A DNA stretch of 64,000 nt from Polyodon spathula (GCF_017654505.1 NC_054558.1:9622298-9686297), one strand, 5' to 3'; positions 1-11,784 are shown, counted from the first letter of the stretch. A program made the numbers and translations. Notes: a model not told the origin generated them from the letters alone.

Positions 1-222
1 AAGGTGGGCTGCTTAGTTACAGCCATTAGATACGAAGGTGGCGTGAAGATTTTCACGCACGTTGCCACCCAGTGGCTCGCAGTCAGTACTCTCGAGTGGA
101 ACTGGAATTCAGAGCGCACTCCTTTCTTTTGCACGTCCTGTTTTCATTTGAAACTCCACTCACTGAGCGCGCAGGGGTTCAGCTCCACTCGTCAAACTCG
201 GAGAGCTGTTCAGTCGCGGTCA
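1..222 (+). promoter_or_regulatory. ARMC12 5' flank and 5'UTR region
   Basis: This stretch precedes the ARMC12 start codon. It is less AT-rich than the introns and has several CpG dinucleotides. I see no convincing TATA box. The frame open from position 4 into exon 1 carries no recognisable protein. It is probably promoter plus 5'UTR, but no specific element can be supported. Confidence 0.35.
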
Positions 223-3200
223 ATGGCAGAAACGTTTGGCCAAAATATGCGCAAAAACGCGTTAGGCGTGCTGGTCGGTGCAGGAGCCGCCTATTTATTG
301 TATAACGCCTTTACGTCCGGAGGAGGCCAGCTGAAAGGTACTGCTCTGTTTTTAAACAATGCGATACACTTTAACTTTGTGCTCACAACAAATAATAATC
401 CGGGTGCGATTTGACGACCGGAAAACTACAATACATTTGGCGCTTACAAAGTCTTTCTGCTGGAAAATGTAATTTATACAGATTATATTCATGTCCAAAT
501 ACCTTAAGCTGCATGTCGTGCAGCGTACAGCCTCACTGGTTCTCATAGACTGTGGACTGTTTACTAGCAACCGCATATAATTGTGTTTCTCAGCACTTCG
601 GACCACACACACCGAGTGAGGACGCAGTTTTTAAGGGGGCGCCAATGAGACTCATCAGAACACGTGTTGTTAAAACGTCAACACCCTGCCCTGATTGTCG
701 TTTCTGTGTGCTTGGAGAAACAATCATTTCTTCCTGCAGAAAAAATAGATCAGCATTGAATCTTCTAAAAAAAAAAGTGACGTTAAAGACTCCTGAAGAG
801 AATTAATGGGAAATCGACCTTAGGTTGTGGCATCTTTCTGTGGGATCATGATTATTGTTCAATCACTGTCTGTGCAGGTGTGACAGTACAGTTAATACAG
901 TACTACAATCTATACTGAACATATTTTTTGTTCTCTTAATATATTGTATGTGTATTTCAAACATATCTAACTCTCTCAAATAGAGTAGAGTATGGGGATA
1001 TATTGTGTTTGTTTGTTTTTTCACATGTATTAGAGTGCGCTGGTAAAGTGAAGAAGCTGAAGAAAACTCACAATCCTGAACAATTAAGCAGGCTGTTTGA
1101 GCAGCTGGAGAACAAGAACAGCACATTCAGCAGGGCAGCTCTCCTGTGTGAGATTCTTCAGTATCTGGAGCTGTCTGATCACAGGGTGAGGCTGCAGGTG
1201 TGCCTCCTGTTAAAACCGGGAACCTGTTCACAGCTTTAAAAAGAAACCAACGCTTACGTTGGTTCGTTTTACACTATACTGTAGATTTAGCATTTAAATC
1301 TCTGCTTCCTGGTATGGTATCGCTTCCTGTGCTGCTGGTGAGCCTCACTCTCAATGTCCCAGCCTCACTCCCAGGGTCCTAGCCTAACTCCCATGATCCC
1401 AGCCTCACTCCCATGATCCCAGCCTCACTCTCATGATCCCAGCCTCACTGCCAGGGTCCCAGCCTCACTCCCAGGGTCACAACCTCACTCCCAGGGTCCC
1501 AGCCAAACTCCCAGGGTCCTAGCCTCACTCCTAGGGTCCCAGCCTCACTCCCATGATCCCATCCTCACTCCCAGGATCCCATCCTCACTCCCAGGATCCC
1601 AGCCTCACTCCCAGGGTCCCAGCCTCACTCCCAGGGTCCCAGCCTCACTCCCAGGGTCCCAACCTAACTCCCATGATCCCAGCCTCACTCTCATGGTCCC
1701 AGCCTCACTCCCAGGGTCCTAGTCTCACTCTCATGATCCCAGCCTCACTCCCAGGGTCCCAGCCTCACTCCTTCATCCCAGCCTTACTCCCAGGGTCCCA
1801 GCCTCAATCCTTCATCCCAGCCTCACTCTCATGGTCCCAGCCTCACTCCCAGGATCCTAGCCTCACTCTCATGGTTCCAGCCTCACTCCCATGATCCCAG
1901 CCTCATGTTCAGTGTAACAAATTTCTTAATTTTCATGCTGGTACTGTTGTGCACTATTTATAGACTATGTGCTTTTGTCAAGTTTATATTTTTGAATGTT
2001 CGGAACTCACTACGTGCAACGCAGGGTTAAGAATAAGAATGACAACGCTGCAGTTGACTGTTCCTCTTTTCTCCATTCAGGAAGTGGCATTGATGCCCGC
2101 TCAGATTGGCATCATTGCTGCATTGCTGGAGGATGAAGACATGGTGGTTACAACAAACTGCTTCCAGGTTCTCAACAGCTTGGCAGGAAACTTCAGCAAC
2201 CAAAAAGAGATGCAGGTACTGCACAGCAATAGAGAAAGCAAGGCTTGTTGAAATTGACAAACCCAATATTGTAACCACCCCCCATGGTAAACCACCAGCT
2301 TAAAAATGAACAGCCTCTCCTCAGATAATGTGTAAAAGCAACGTTAGTAAAGACTAAAGTTTCATAGCTGGTGCAGCCAAGCTCTGGAAATAAGGCTGCC
2401 TCTGTGTAAAGATGGCTTTCCCTTGCTTTCTTTCTGTGTGTTTTTCTAGAAGTGCATCCCACGGATCATTTATTTCACAGCCCAGAGTGTGTGCCTGGAG
2501 CAGCAGATAGCTGGCCTCGGGCTGATCAGCACACTGGCGCTCTGCAGCGGGAACCATCCCGAGATCCTGAAGGGCATTCCGGAGTACCTGCGCATCCTGC
2601 AGACAGCGCGCTACACTGGCAGGGTCTCGGTAGGTGCCAGTAATAGAGATGAGGAGATGCGGGTTACAAGGCAGTCTCCTCAGTGAAATCGATGCATTAC
2701 CACACATCGCTTGTTACAATTTATGTAAGGTTTCTGTTTCTTCTAATAGCCCTGTTTTTAATAGTAATAGTATCATTGCATGGTATTTTTTTGCTGATTT
2801 CCAGTGCTATTCCATTGGTTATATTATGCATTTAACATAGTGGTTTGCCATGTTTATTTATATGCTTTAGCATACCTCATTATTTATTGCAGTGCTTCCC
2901 TTTTGCTATGGGGAAACGTTTATAAGTGAAGACACCTTTTGTTTTTAGATGATTATTACAAGAATCCTATTCAGTCTGTCTACAAACCGAGGCCTCGCTT
3001 ATGTTTTGCTGAACTCCAAGGTTAGTTTTGTGTCTTTTTTTCTTTTGTAAATTGTTTTGCAGATAATCTACCAGGTGACTGCGGGTGTTGACCCTCTCTT
3101 AGTGAACCCTTTCTGCATATGTAATCTCTCCTGCTTGTATTTCATGCATGTAACACAGTTCAACATGATTAAAGGACTGATTTCGGGCAATCAGTTAGGC

Positions 3201-3806
3201 TGCATGAATTATTGACATGTCACAAGTCTCTTAAGTGTATTTTAGCTTTGTAGCGAAATCCAAAGTTTGGTCCTATTTTAATATTCAAACAGTGGCGGTA
3301 TTTAGACCCACCAGTAGTTTAGATCAATTGAATAACCCCATCTTATCAAATCGGTGCCCTATACCCGTTACTGACAGTGCTGCTTGCATGTGTGTGCGTA
3401 TGCATGTGTGCATGTCTGTGTGTGTGTGCGTGCGTGCGTACATATGTGTGCACGTTTGTGTGTGTGCGTGCGTATATGTGTGTGTGTGTCTGTGTGTGTG
3501 TGTCTGTTAGTTTTGCTTTACTCTTCCATCTCGTTGGTGTAGGTCGAGCCTGCGTTCCTCCACCTCTTCAACCCCTTTGTGAATAAAGACATCATATACC
3601 AGCTCCTGGCCTTCGTGGGCAACCTGAACGAGAGCCGCATGAGCGAGAACTACTCGTGTGTGCAGTGGGAATACAACGAGGAGTCCCTGTATGTGCTTCT
3701 CTTCAACTCCGACTCCCGGCTCCTCAACAAGCTGCTGCCACTCATGAACCACAATGACTCGCAAATCAAGAGCGCAGCCATCAGCATCATCAGCAAGCTC
3801 GTGTAA
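223..3806 (+). CDS. armc12: ARMC12, armadillo repeat-containing protein 12 (six coding exons)
   Basis: Exons read from the sequence are 223-337, 1034-1185, 2081-2215, 2450-2629, 2949-3020 and 3543-3806. All have GT-AG boundaries and joined phases, giving 305 residues ending in TAA. The N-terminus starts METs at 223 and carries a hydrophobic segment at about residues 14-30 (GVLVGAGAAYLLY), like the N-terminal membrane anchor of ARMC12/ARMC10. The rest is helical armadillo-type repeats. The last exon (motifs NLNESR, VQWEYNEESLY, FNSDSRLLNKLLPL) aligns with the C-terminal part of human ARMC12. Position next to CLPS and LHFPL5 matches human 6p21.31, which favours ARMC12 over the related ARMC10. 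In mammals ARMC12 is a sperm mitochondrial-sheath protein; that role here is inference. The start at 223 was chosen because it begins the hydrophobic N-terminus; the longer upstream frame from position 4 has no family-like residues. Confidence 0.88.
1325..1912. repeat. 20-bp minisatellite in ARMC12 intron 2
   Basis: About 29 tandem copies of a 20-bp unit of the form AGCCTCACTCCCAGGGTCCC, with variants CCATGATCCC and TCATGGTCCC. The array fills most of the intron between exons 2 and 3. Because the unit is not a multiple of three, the 113-codon open frame across 1553-1894 is an artefact of stop-free repeat content. Confidence 0.9.
3375..3506. repeat. (TG)n-rich microsatellite in ARMC12 intron 5
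   Basis: An imperfect TG/TGCG array interrupted by ATG and CGTA steps. It ends about 40 bp before the ARMC12 last-exon acceptor at 3542, so it sits close to the branch-point region. The Cys/Val-rich open frames here are repeat artefacts. Confidence 0.85.
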
Positions 3807-3852
3807 CACAGCGATGACTGTGCGATACATTACTATTGCAAACATAGACTCC

Positions 3853-3858
3853 AATAAA
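3853..3858 (+). terminator. armc12: ARMC12 polyadenylation signal AATAAA
   Basis: A canonical AATAAA lies 47 bp after the ARMC12 stop codon, so the 3'UTR is very short. The next gene, CLPS, ends in the opposite direction about 370 bp further on. A second AATAAA at about 4090 is a possible alternative. Confidence 0.7.
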
Positions 3859-3879
3859 CCAAGAAGAATGCTTACTGCT

Positions 3880-4226
3880 ACCACATTGCTGCTCTAGTTG
3901 CTGCTCTAGATGCAAGCGATTGTTCAGCGTCACAGTGTATCAAACACAAAACTAAATTAACCTGGAATAATGTGTTTTTTTTTCTTTGTTTCTTTTGCAT
4001 TAATGTTCAGTCCTATAGAAGTGCCAGTATGTCCCCCCTTTCCTTTTATACATTGAATGTACTGAGAGCTCTGTTGTTACAAATAGTGCAAATAAACAGA
4101 TATAAAGTACTTTATCGTGTAGCCCTGCCAGGTAAGTACAATATGAATTATGAATATGAATCATGGAATGGAAATCCTGATTGTGTGAAACAAGAAGCAT
4201 GCAGAAGGTATTTTGCAAAGTGCTGA
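3880..4226. other. ARMC12-CLPS convergent intergenic spacer
   Basis: A short AT-rich spacer between the predicted 3' ends of two convergent genes. No gene, repeat family or structured RNA is recognised in it. The 84-codon and 72-codon frames across it show no family features. Confidence 0.5.
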
Positions 4227-4232
4227 TTTATT
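4227..4232 (-). terminator. clps: CLPS polyadenylation signal
   Basis: TTTATT on the plus strand reads AATAAA on the CLPS strand, about 120 bp after the stop codon. A run of 15 G at 4242-4256 (15 C in the transcript) lies between stop and signal. Confidence 0.6.
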
Positions 4233-4354
4233 AGATAGAGTGGGGGGGGGGGGGGGTCACTCCACTCTATTGCCATTGTTGTGGGTGCATCAAGCTGTGT
4301 GGTGTTTAAGAGAAGAGCCGTGTGCCAGTGTTAGCAGTAGAGTGCTGGGGCTGT

Positions 4355-5971
4355 TCAATGGGACAGGGGGTGTCTGTTTAAGGGCACCTCGTTACTGGGG
4401 TCGTAACAGACTCCGAAGTTGGTGTTTGTGATGGAGCCACCTATGCTGATGTCAGTCTTACACTTGAGACCACTTTCACAGGGACAGCGGTAGTAGGTCC
4501 CATATAGAGTCTGAAAAACACAATACAGCACGACTGTAACTCCACAAATCACATGCATGCCAGTCTTAACTATCAATAGATACATCATTTTTTGCTTATC
4601 ATTGTGAGAATTACAGTAATATACAGTTATTGAATATATAATTCTATTATAGCATTCTATTCTATGCAAACTTATGGAAACTATAATAAGATCCAAAATG
4701 GAAAATTACCTATATGGTAACAGGGTCCTGGGAGACAGTCAACATGGTTTTAGGAAAGGGAGATCGTGTCTAACTAACTTGCTTGATTTTTTTGAGGATG
4801 CAACATCGATAATGGATAATTGCAAAGCATATGACATGGTTTATTTAGATTTCCAGAAAGCTTTTGACAAAGTCCTGCACAAAAGAATAATTCTCAAACT
4901 GAACGCAGTTGGGATTCAAGGAAACGCATGTACATGGATTAGGGACTGGTTAACATGTAGAAAACAGAAAGTACTGATTAGAGGAAAAACCTCAGAATGG
5001 AGTGTGGTAACCAGTGGAGTACCACAGGGATCAGTATTAGGTCCTCTGCTATTCCTAATCTACATTAATGATTTAGATTCTGGTATAGTAAGCAAACTTG
5101 TTAAATTTGCAGACGACACAAAAATAGGGGGAGTGGCAAACACCGTTGCAGCAGCAAAGGTCATTCAAAATGATCTAGACAAGATTCAGAACTGGGCAGA
5201 CACATGGCAAATGACATTTAATAGATAAAAGTGTAAGGTACTGCACGCAGGAAATAAAAATGTACATTATAAATATCATATGGGAGATACTGAAATTGGA
5301 GAAGGAATCTATGAAAAAGACCTAGGAGTTTTTGTTGACTCAGAAATGTCTTCATCTAGACAATGTGGGGAAGCTATAAAAAAGGCTAACAAGATGCTTG
5401 GATACATTGTGAAAAGTGTTGAATTTAAATCAAGGGAAGTAATGTTAAAACTGTACAATGCACTAGTAAGACCTCATCTTGAATATTGTGTTCAGTTCTG
5501 GTCACCTCGCTATAAAAAAGATATTGCTGCTCTAGAAAGAGTGCAAAGAAGAGCGACCAGAATTATTCCGGGCTTAAAAGGCATGTCATATGCAGACAGG
5601 CTAAAAGAATTGAATCTGTTCAGTCTTGAACAAAGAAGACTACGTGGCGACCTAATTCAAGCATTCAAAATTCTAAAAGGTATTGACAGTGTCGACCCAA
5701 GGGACTTTTTCGACCTGAAAAAAGAAACAAGGACCAGGGGTCACAAATGGAGATTAGACAAAGGGGCATTCAGAACAGAAAATAGGAGGCACTTTTTTAC
5801 ACAGAGAATTGTGATGGTCTGGAATCAACTTCCCAGTAATGTTATTGAAGCTGACACCCTGGGATCCTTCAAGAAGCTGCTTGATGAGATTCTGAGATCA
5901 ATAAGCTACTAACAACCAAACGAGCAAGATGGGCCGAATGGCCTCCTCTCGTTTATAAACTTTCTTATGTT

Positions 5972-6063
<92 letters not shown>

Positions 6064-8697
6064 TTTTTTTAGAAAAAACTTTGTTTATCTACACCAACTG
6101 ACAGTCTCATCGGCAACCTAACTGTAACAAAACCCACCTGGGTTAAAGCTTTTTAAATAGATCCCTAAGCATTGGAAGTTCCAGAGATAAATATATATCA
6201 AACAAACCACTAGAGGGCACTCTAGCCTTAATTTGCCAGGATGTGCAGAAGCATCTGTGCTAGAAGGCCCTGGTAAACAATTTGGGTTTGAATTGCAAAC
6301 TGAAGTATCAGGATGTTCCAAAGCACTGGATCTGCATCTCTTGACAGCTTCAGTATAAGACTGGCTATTGATTATCTGACTGGTGTCCAAGCCACTCAGA
6401 TCAGAAGGAATTCGAAAATGATTACATTTCATAGGTTATATTGTATTTCTTACCAGTCTTTGAGAATATAGTGAATATTTGCCCCATAAAAATCTCTAAT
6501 AACTCACTCAGTAGATGTACCAGCATTGTATTGTATTTTATCTTTTAAAAATTAGAAAGTGTGTGTATGTTACTTCCTTGAAGCTGGAAATAGTATTTCC
6601 AATCCTAGAGCAGTTCCCTGATGGAAGAAATTTCTGAAACAGAGAGAAGTTGATTCATGGTTTAAAAGACACCAAACTTAACCAGCTCAAGGAAATCAGC
6701 ACCTGTGGCTGATTTCACAAACCCAGATCTCGGACTGCCTAATGTTAGGTTATGTAATTAGTGTGAATAGTGGTCTCTGAAACCATCTGGGAACTTTCCA
6801 CTGAAGCGTGAATCGGTTTTATAACCGAGAAAAGCGTTGCACCCTTGGATTGATGCCAGCCCTTATCTCCACGCTTGGCAAGATGCTCAATGCTGGTGTT
6901 TTTCTTTTATTTGATGTATTATTTAACCAGCTCCATTCCCACTGCCTGTGTGCAGCTACTGACCTGTGCCCACAGCTTTGACTTGATTTCAAGACTGTTT
7001 TAATATTCCAAACTGCTTTGCAGTGTTGTATAAAAACCTTGCAATGCTATCGGGTGGTAAGAACATGTTTTGGGAGTTACTATACCACGCTCTCTTCTAC
7101 CACAGTCTTGGTTATCAGCGCTTGTTCAGCAAAGTTTACTGGTGCCCAATCAGAACAGAATTAGTCCTCCAGCCCATGTACTGGTGCAACGTGCCAGCCT
7201 AACTCCGGTCCTCACATTCAAACTACACGACATGCTGGTACAGCAAGCCCAATTTTCATTTAGAGATCTCTCAATATTTTATTATTATTAATAAAATATA
7301 ATTTAATATATTTTATTATATTATATTTATTTAATATCTAAATCATTTTTTTTTTAATATTTCAAACTTTTTAAAGATATCTTAAAATACCTGAAGATAT
7401 TTCTAAATTATTAATTATTTATTTCTTAAAGACACCTTTATCCAGAGCATTTTTTACATACAATTACCCATTTATACAACTGGATTTTTACCTAAGCACT
7501 CTAGGTAAAGTACCTTGTTCAAGGGTACAGCAGCAGTGTCCCCCACCTGGGACTGAAACCAGGACCCTCCTGTCAAGAGTCCAGAGCCCACTACTCCATA
7601 GTGTTGCCCATGCTTTAAACATATCTAAAATACATTTAGAGAGATCTGAAAATGATTTCCAGATATCTTTAAATGGAGCTTCAAATGAAATATCTAAAAT
7701 GCATTTAAATTTAAGATATCTCGAAATGACTTCCAGTTCATTTAGAGATGTCTTGAAATGAACAGGAAGTCCATTCACAACATTTTCACAGGAGGTAATT
7801 TAGAGATATCTTAAACTAATTTAAATATATCTCTAAATGAATATGAAGTTATTTTGAAATATCTGTAAATGACAGTTTGGCATATCACGCTAGCAAAACA
7901 TTGTTTAAAGATATCTGTAAATCAATTAGAGATCTCTATTTCATTTTTAAATATCTCAAAATGAAATTAAGATATCTTCAAAATGGTTTATTTACAGATA
8001 TCGCAAATTCATTTACAGATATATGCATATGATTTACAGATATCTATAAATATTCTAATTTGAGATATCTCTGAATGATAATTTGGCTTGCCATATGTTG
8101 GCTGGGTATTGGCACGCTGGGGTCTTGGGGCTGTGCGCTAAGAGCATACATTCCTTTAGGCTCCGTTAGCGGACAGGTGAACTAGGTTTGCTTACCTTTG
8201 TTGAGCATTCCTGTTTGTCGGCAGCTAAATGGATACATCTAGCCAAGCTGACCCCTGAAGTCCTGTGACAACAGGAGCTTTTACACTGGAGGCTGTTTAA
8301 ACACAACTCGCCGTTCTCCTGCAAACACACAATTAATCAAACAAAGCATTACAGATTGGAGATACAGATTAATCTTATTCTGAAGTTTATTTATTTGACA
8401 AACAAATACACAATGTACCACACTGGGAACAAGCTGTTCACAATATATAACGCTGATCAGGTCCAAAGCACACCCGTGACCTACATTCTAATACCACATA
8501 CTGTACTGCAAGCAAGTTCAGGCGTTTTATGTAGGCATTGGTGTCAGAAATGTAGAACAAGCGACTTTGATCTACAAAAGAAAAGCAGGTATGAAAGGAC
8601 CCTGTCTTACCAGATTAATGATAATGCCTTTGTTTTGAGGAGGAGCTGCCATCACAGCAGCCAATGAGCAGGCGAGGAAGACGAGGAGAGTTCTCAT
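4355..8697 (-). CDS. clps: CLPS, colipase precursor (three coding exons)
   Basis: Minus-strand exons are 8697-8611, 8318-8196 and 4510-4355, with GT-AG sites and phase-0 junctions, giving 121 residues. Exon 1 encodes a signal peptide (MRTLLVFLACSLAAVMA), a short propeptide APPQNK and the hallmark GIIINL. Exon 2 carries six cysteines (LC, QC, SSCC, RC, EC). Exon 3 starts TLYGTYYRCPCESGLKC, contains GSITNTNFGVC and adds four cysteines. The ten cysteines match the five-disulfide colipase fold. Colipase anchors pancreatic lipase to bile-salt-coated lipid; it is secreted by the exocrine pancreas. The C-terminal tail after the last cysteine is 14 residues, about six longer than in human. The location between ARMC12 and LHFPL5 and the minus orientation agree with human. 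Intron 2 (4511-8195) holds a dead LINE and a palindromic repeat field. Confidence 0.93.
4655..5975 (+). mobile_element. 5'-truncated CR1-like LINE with disrupted reverse transcriptase
   Basis: The element lies antisense inside CLPS intron 2. It encodes reverse-transcriptase motifs in order: DFQKAFDKV, GVPQGSVLGPLLFLIYIND and the catalytic FADDTKIGG. These are followed by the C-terminal region typical of CR1/L3-like elements (LVRPHLEYCVQFWSP, RRATRIIPGLK). An in-frame TAA at 5226-5228 splits the frame into 184- and 210-codon parts, and everything upstream of the fingers domain is missing. The 3' end carries GATGGGCCGAATGGCCTCC and a TTCTTATGTTCTTA tail. The copy is dead. The clade call is from motif style, not a search. 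Confidence 0.9.
5974..6059. repeat. (TA)n microsatellite at the LINE tail
   Basis: A pure TA dinucleotide run of about 85 bp starts at the 3' end of the LINE. LINE tails often seed microsatellites, so the array probably arose from the insertion. Confidence 0.95.
7365..8080. repeat. Degenerate palindromic repeat field, core AGATATCT
   Basis: At least a dozen copies of a short self-complementary core (AGATATCT, GAGATATCTC, AGATCTCT and variants) recur about every 25-50 bp, flanked by TTTA on the left and AAAT on the right. The field lies in CLPS intron 2, just after the exon 2 donor in the direction of transcription. No protein or known element is recognised. A separate dispersed-repeat fragment (7430-7612) is embedded in its first part. 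Confidence 0.7.
7430..7612. repeat. Dispersed retroposon-like fragment
   Basis: Contains CCTTTATCCAGAGCA and, further on, GTACCTTGTTCAAGGGTACA and GAGTCCAGAGCCCACTACTCC. These word combinations recur widely in fish genomes as interspersed repeats. The exact family is not assigned. Confidence 0.55.
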
Positions 8698-8777
8698 GGC
8701 GAAGGTGCTTCGGGTATCCTCTGGGGTGCTGTGCTGGGGATAGGATGATGTGAAGTATCCAGTTCCTCAAACTTTAT

Positions 8778-8800
8778 CTTATATAATGTACCTGCACGTG
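8778..8800 (-). promoter_or_regulatory. clps: CLPS TATA box and E-box
   Basis: On the CLPS strand TATATAAG occupies 8785-8778, about 80 bp upstream of the start codon, which suits a TATA promoter of a highly expressed pancreatic gene. A CACGTG E-box lies just upstream at 8800-8795. Whether either is used is inference. Confidence 0.55.
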
Positions 8801-9112
8801 GTAGCGCCTCTTATCTCACAGGGAACAGAAGTTTAAAACCGTGCACGTCTTATTAACAGCACATGTTGAAATCTCACCGAGAACAAACAGGATCCTTCCA
8901 GGGTCTTCTGTTTGTTGAAATTATTATTCTAGCCTATAATGTATTCCCAGTTTATTGCCATGCAGTTGCTAAGTGAATACTAGGCAAGGTAATAGATGTT
9001 AGATTACTTTAACAAAATCGACAATCCCAGGCTTCTATCTTTAATAAAAGCTTTTCCAAATGGGAACACAACTTCAATCTGATAGGAGTGCATATTTTTA
9101 TTCTAGTGGTTC

Positions 9113-9116
<4 letters not shown>

Positions 9117-9174
<58 letters not shown>
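9117..9174. repeat. (TTA)n microsatellite
   Basis: A nearly pure run of TTA trinucleotides, about 19 copies. Confidence 0.95.
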
Positions 9175-9175
<1 letters not shown>

Positions 9176-9384
9176 AATTTATTTTAACATATGAATGGAA
9201 ACAGAAATGTTTGGGGTTAGGGTTTAGTTGAGCAGTCATTGCAGTTCATCCCTTTTCACTGTGTATGTAAAGAGAATGACGCGTGCTTCTGTTGCTACTC
9301 TTTTTGTACACCGACACAACATCTAAGAGACATTTAAAAATGCTCCCCTTGCATAAATACAAACTCAAATACCGGCACTGTACA

Positions 9385-9505
9385 TTTAATTAGTAATAGC
9401 ACTGCTCATTCAATTAGGAAAGCACTGCACATTCAATTAGTAAAGCACTGCATTTTCAATTAGTAATTGCACTGCACATTCAATTAGTAATAGCACTGCA
9501 CAGAA
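9385..9505. repeat. Short tandem array, ATTAGTAATAGCACTGCACA-type unit
   Basis: Four to five diverged copies of a 26-30 bp unit (CACTGCACATTCAATTAGTA plus a short spacer) directly precede the large minisatellite. Both arrays share the CACTGC word, so this may be an ancestral form of the larger array. Confidence 0.75.
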
Positions 9506-9509
9506 CACG

Positions 9510-11215
9510 AATGAAAACACCTGCTAGCACTACTTCCTAATGAAAACACCTGTTAGCAATGCTTCCTAATGAAAACACCTGTTAGCACTGCTTCCTAATG
9601 AAAACACCTGCTCATACTGCTTCCTAATGAAAACACCTGCTCACACTGCTTCCTAATGAAAACACCTGTTAGCACTGCTTCCTAATGAAAACACCTGCTC
9701 ACTGCTTCCTACTGCTTCCTAATGAAAACACCTGCTCATACTGCTTCCTAATGAAAACACCTGCTCATACTGCTTCCTAATGAAAACACCTGCTCACACT
9801 GCTTCCTAATGAAAACACCTGCTCATACTGCTTCCTAATGAAAACACCTGCTCATACTGCTTCCTAATGAAAACACCTGCTCACACTGCTTCCTAATGAA
9901 AACACCTGTTAGCACTGCTTCCTAATGAAAACACCTGCTCATACTGCTTCCTAATGAAAACACCTGCTCAGCACTGCTTCCTAATGAAAACACCTGCTCA
10001 TACTGCTTCCTAATGAAAACACCTGCTCATACTGCTTCCTAATGAAAACACCTGTTAGCACTGCTTCCTAATGAAAACACCTGCTCAGCACTGCTTCCTA
10101 ATGAAAACACCTGTTAGCACTGCTTCCTAATGAAAACACCTGTCAGCACTGCTTCCTAATGAAAACACCTGCCAGCACTGCTTCCTAATGAAAACACCTG
10201 CTCATCACTGCTTCCTAATGAAAACACCTGCTAGCACTGCTTCCTAATGAAAACACCTGCTCAGCACTGCTTCCTAATGAAAACACCTGTTAGCACTGCT
10301 TCCTAATGAAAACACCTGTCAGCACTGCTTCCTAATGAAAACACCTGCTCACACTGCTTCCTAATGAAAACACCTGCTCATACTGCTTCCTAATGAAAAC
10401 ACCTGCTCAGCACTGCTTCCTAATGAAAACACCTGCTCACACTGCTTCCTAATGAAAACACCTGCCATACTGCTTCCTAATGCACTGCTTCCTAATGAAA
10501 ACACCTGCTGGCACTGCTTCCTAATGAAAACACCTGCTCACACTGCTTCCTAATGAAAACACCTGCTCATACTGCTTCCTAATGAAAACACCTGTCAGCA
10601 CTGCTTCCTAATGAAAACACCTGCTCATACTGCTTCCTAATGAAAACACCTGCTCATACTGCTTCCTAATGAAAACACCTGCTCACACTGCTTCCTAATG
10701 AAAACACCTGCTCATACTGCTTCCTAATGAAAACACCTGCTCAGACTGCTTCCTAATGAAAACACCTGCTCACACTGCTTCCTAATGAAAACACCTGCTG
10801 GCACTGCTTCCTAATGAAAACACCTGCTCATATTGCTTCCTAATGAAAACACCTGCTGAGCACTGCTTCCTAATGAAAACACCTGTTAGCACTGCTTCCT
10901 AATGAAAACACCTGCTCATACTGCTTCCTAATGAAAACACCTGCTCATACTGCTTCCTACTGCTTCCTAATGAAAACACCTGCTCATACTGCTTCCTAAT
11001 GAAAACACCTGCTCACTGCTTCCTACTGCTTCCTAATGAAAACACCTGCTCAGCACTGCTTCCTAATGAAAACACCTGCCAGCACTGCTTCCTAATGAAA
11101 ACACCTGTTAGCACTGCTTCCTAATGAAAACACCTGCTCACACTGCTTCCTAATGAAAACACCTGCTGGCACTGCTTCCTAATGAAAACACCTGCTCACA
11201 CTACTTCTTAATGAA
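9510..11215. repeat. 29-bp minisatellite, about 58 copies
   Basis: The unit is AATGAAAACACCTG, then CTCAC, CTCAT or TTAGC, then ACTGCTTCCT. Total length is most often 29 bp, with occasional partial duplications of ACTGCTTCCT and short or long variants. Copies are very similar, which points to recent expansion or homogenisation. No stop-free protein logic and no gene overlap are seen. Confidence 0.95.
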
Positions 11216-11423
11216 AAGCCTGACATTTCAGTTAGTCCAGATAGGGCCGCTGTTTGACCGTTCCTGCTGACAACCAACATCGTGCAAGTCGTTCTAGCCT
11301 CCAGACAGCAAGACAACTTTATTATGCAGAAATTAAAAACAGTCCCTAACAAAACTTTACTGAGGATTTTATACAAACTGTGCATGGTACCAGTACACAA
11401 AGAACAATAGTACTACTACTAAA

Positions 11424-11426
<3 letters not shown>

Positions 11427-11471
<45 letters not shown>
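11427..11471. repeat. (AAT)n microsatellite
   Basis: A pure AAT/ATA trinucleotide run of about 45 bp. Confidence 0.95.
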
Positions 11472-11473
<2 letters not shown>

Positions 11474-11784
11474 CGTGTATTGGCCTGAATGTAAATGTTA
11501 ATTATACACTAATACAAGTTTATTTCTTGTTTAACTTTTTTTAAAGACTCAGTAAGTGATAAGTTGCACTGGAAGCGTTGTTAAAGAGGCATCCTAGCCT
11601 CAGCAGCTATTCGTGTAACATTATTGTGAATGAACAGCATATTGCGTGCGGTGCAGGTGCGTGTATATTATGTACATGGGATTGTTATATACTGTAGTTG
11701 TTTGGCGTTTCAAAGACATGGATCCTGCGGTAACTCTGGAGACAAGATCTCCTGTTGACAGGCAACTTCTTCCGCCACGTCGGG

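Larger units (their letters stand above)
8880..11780. other. CLPS-LHFPL5 divergent intergenic region
   Basis: No gene is seen here. The interval holds a (TTA)n microsatellite, a 120-bp short tandem array, the large 29-bp minisatellite and an (AAT)n run. The last 150 bp before 11780 leads into the LHFPL5 1a promoter. Confidence 0.7.

Noticed and set aside
4..414. A 136-codon ORF starting at position 4 as the ARMC12 first exon
   Set aside because: The residues before 223 have no family similarity and the frame runs through the exon 1 donor into intron; the start at 223 fits the hydrophobic ARMC12 N-terminus.
9510..11215. The 29-bp tandem array as a CRISPR array
   Set aside because: Units are contiguous with only a five-base variable slot and no unique spacers, and the genome is a vertebrate.
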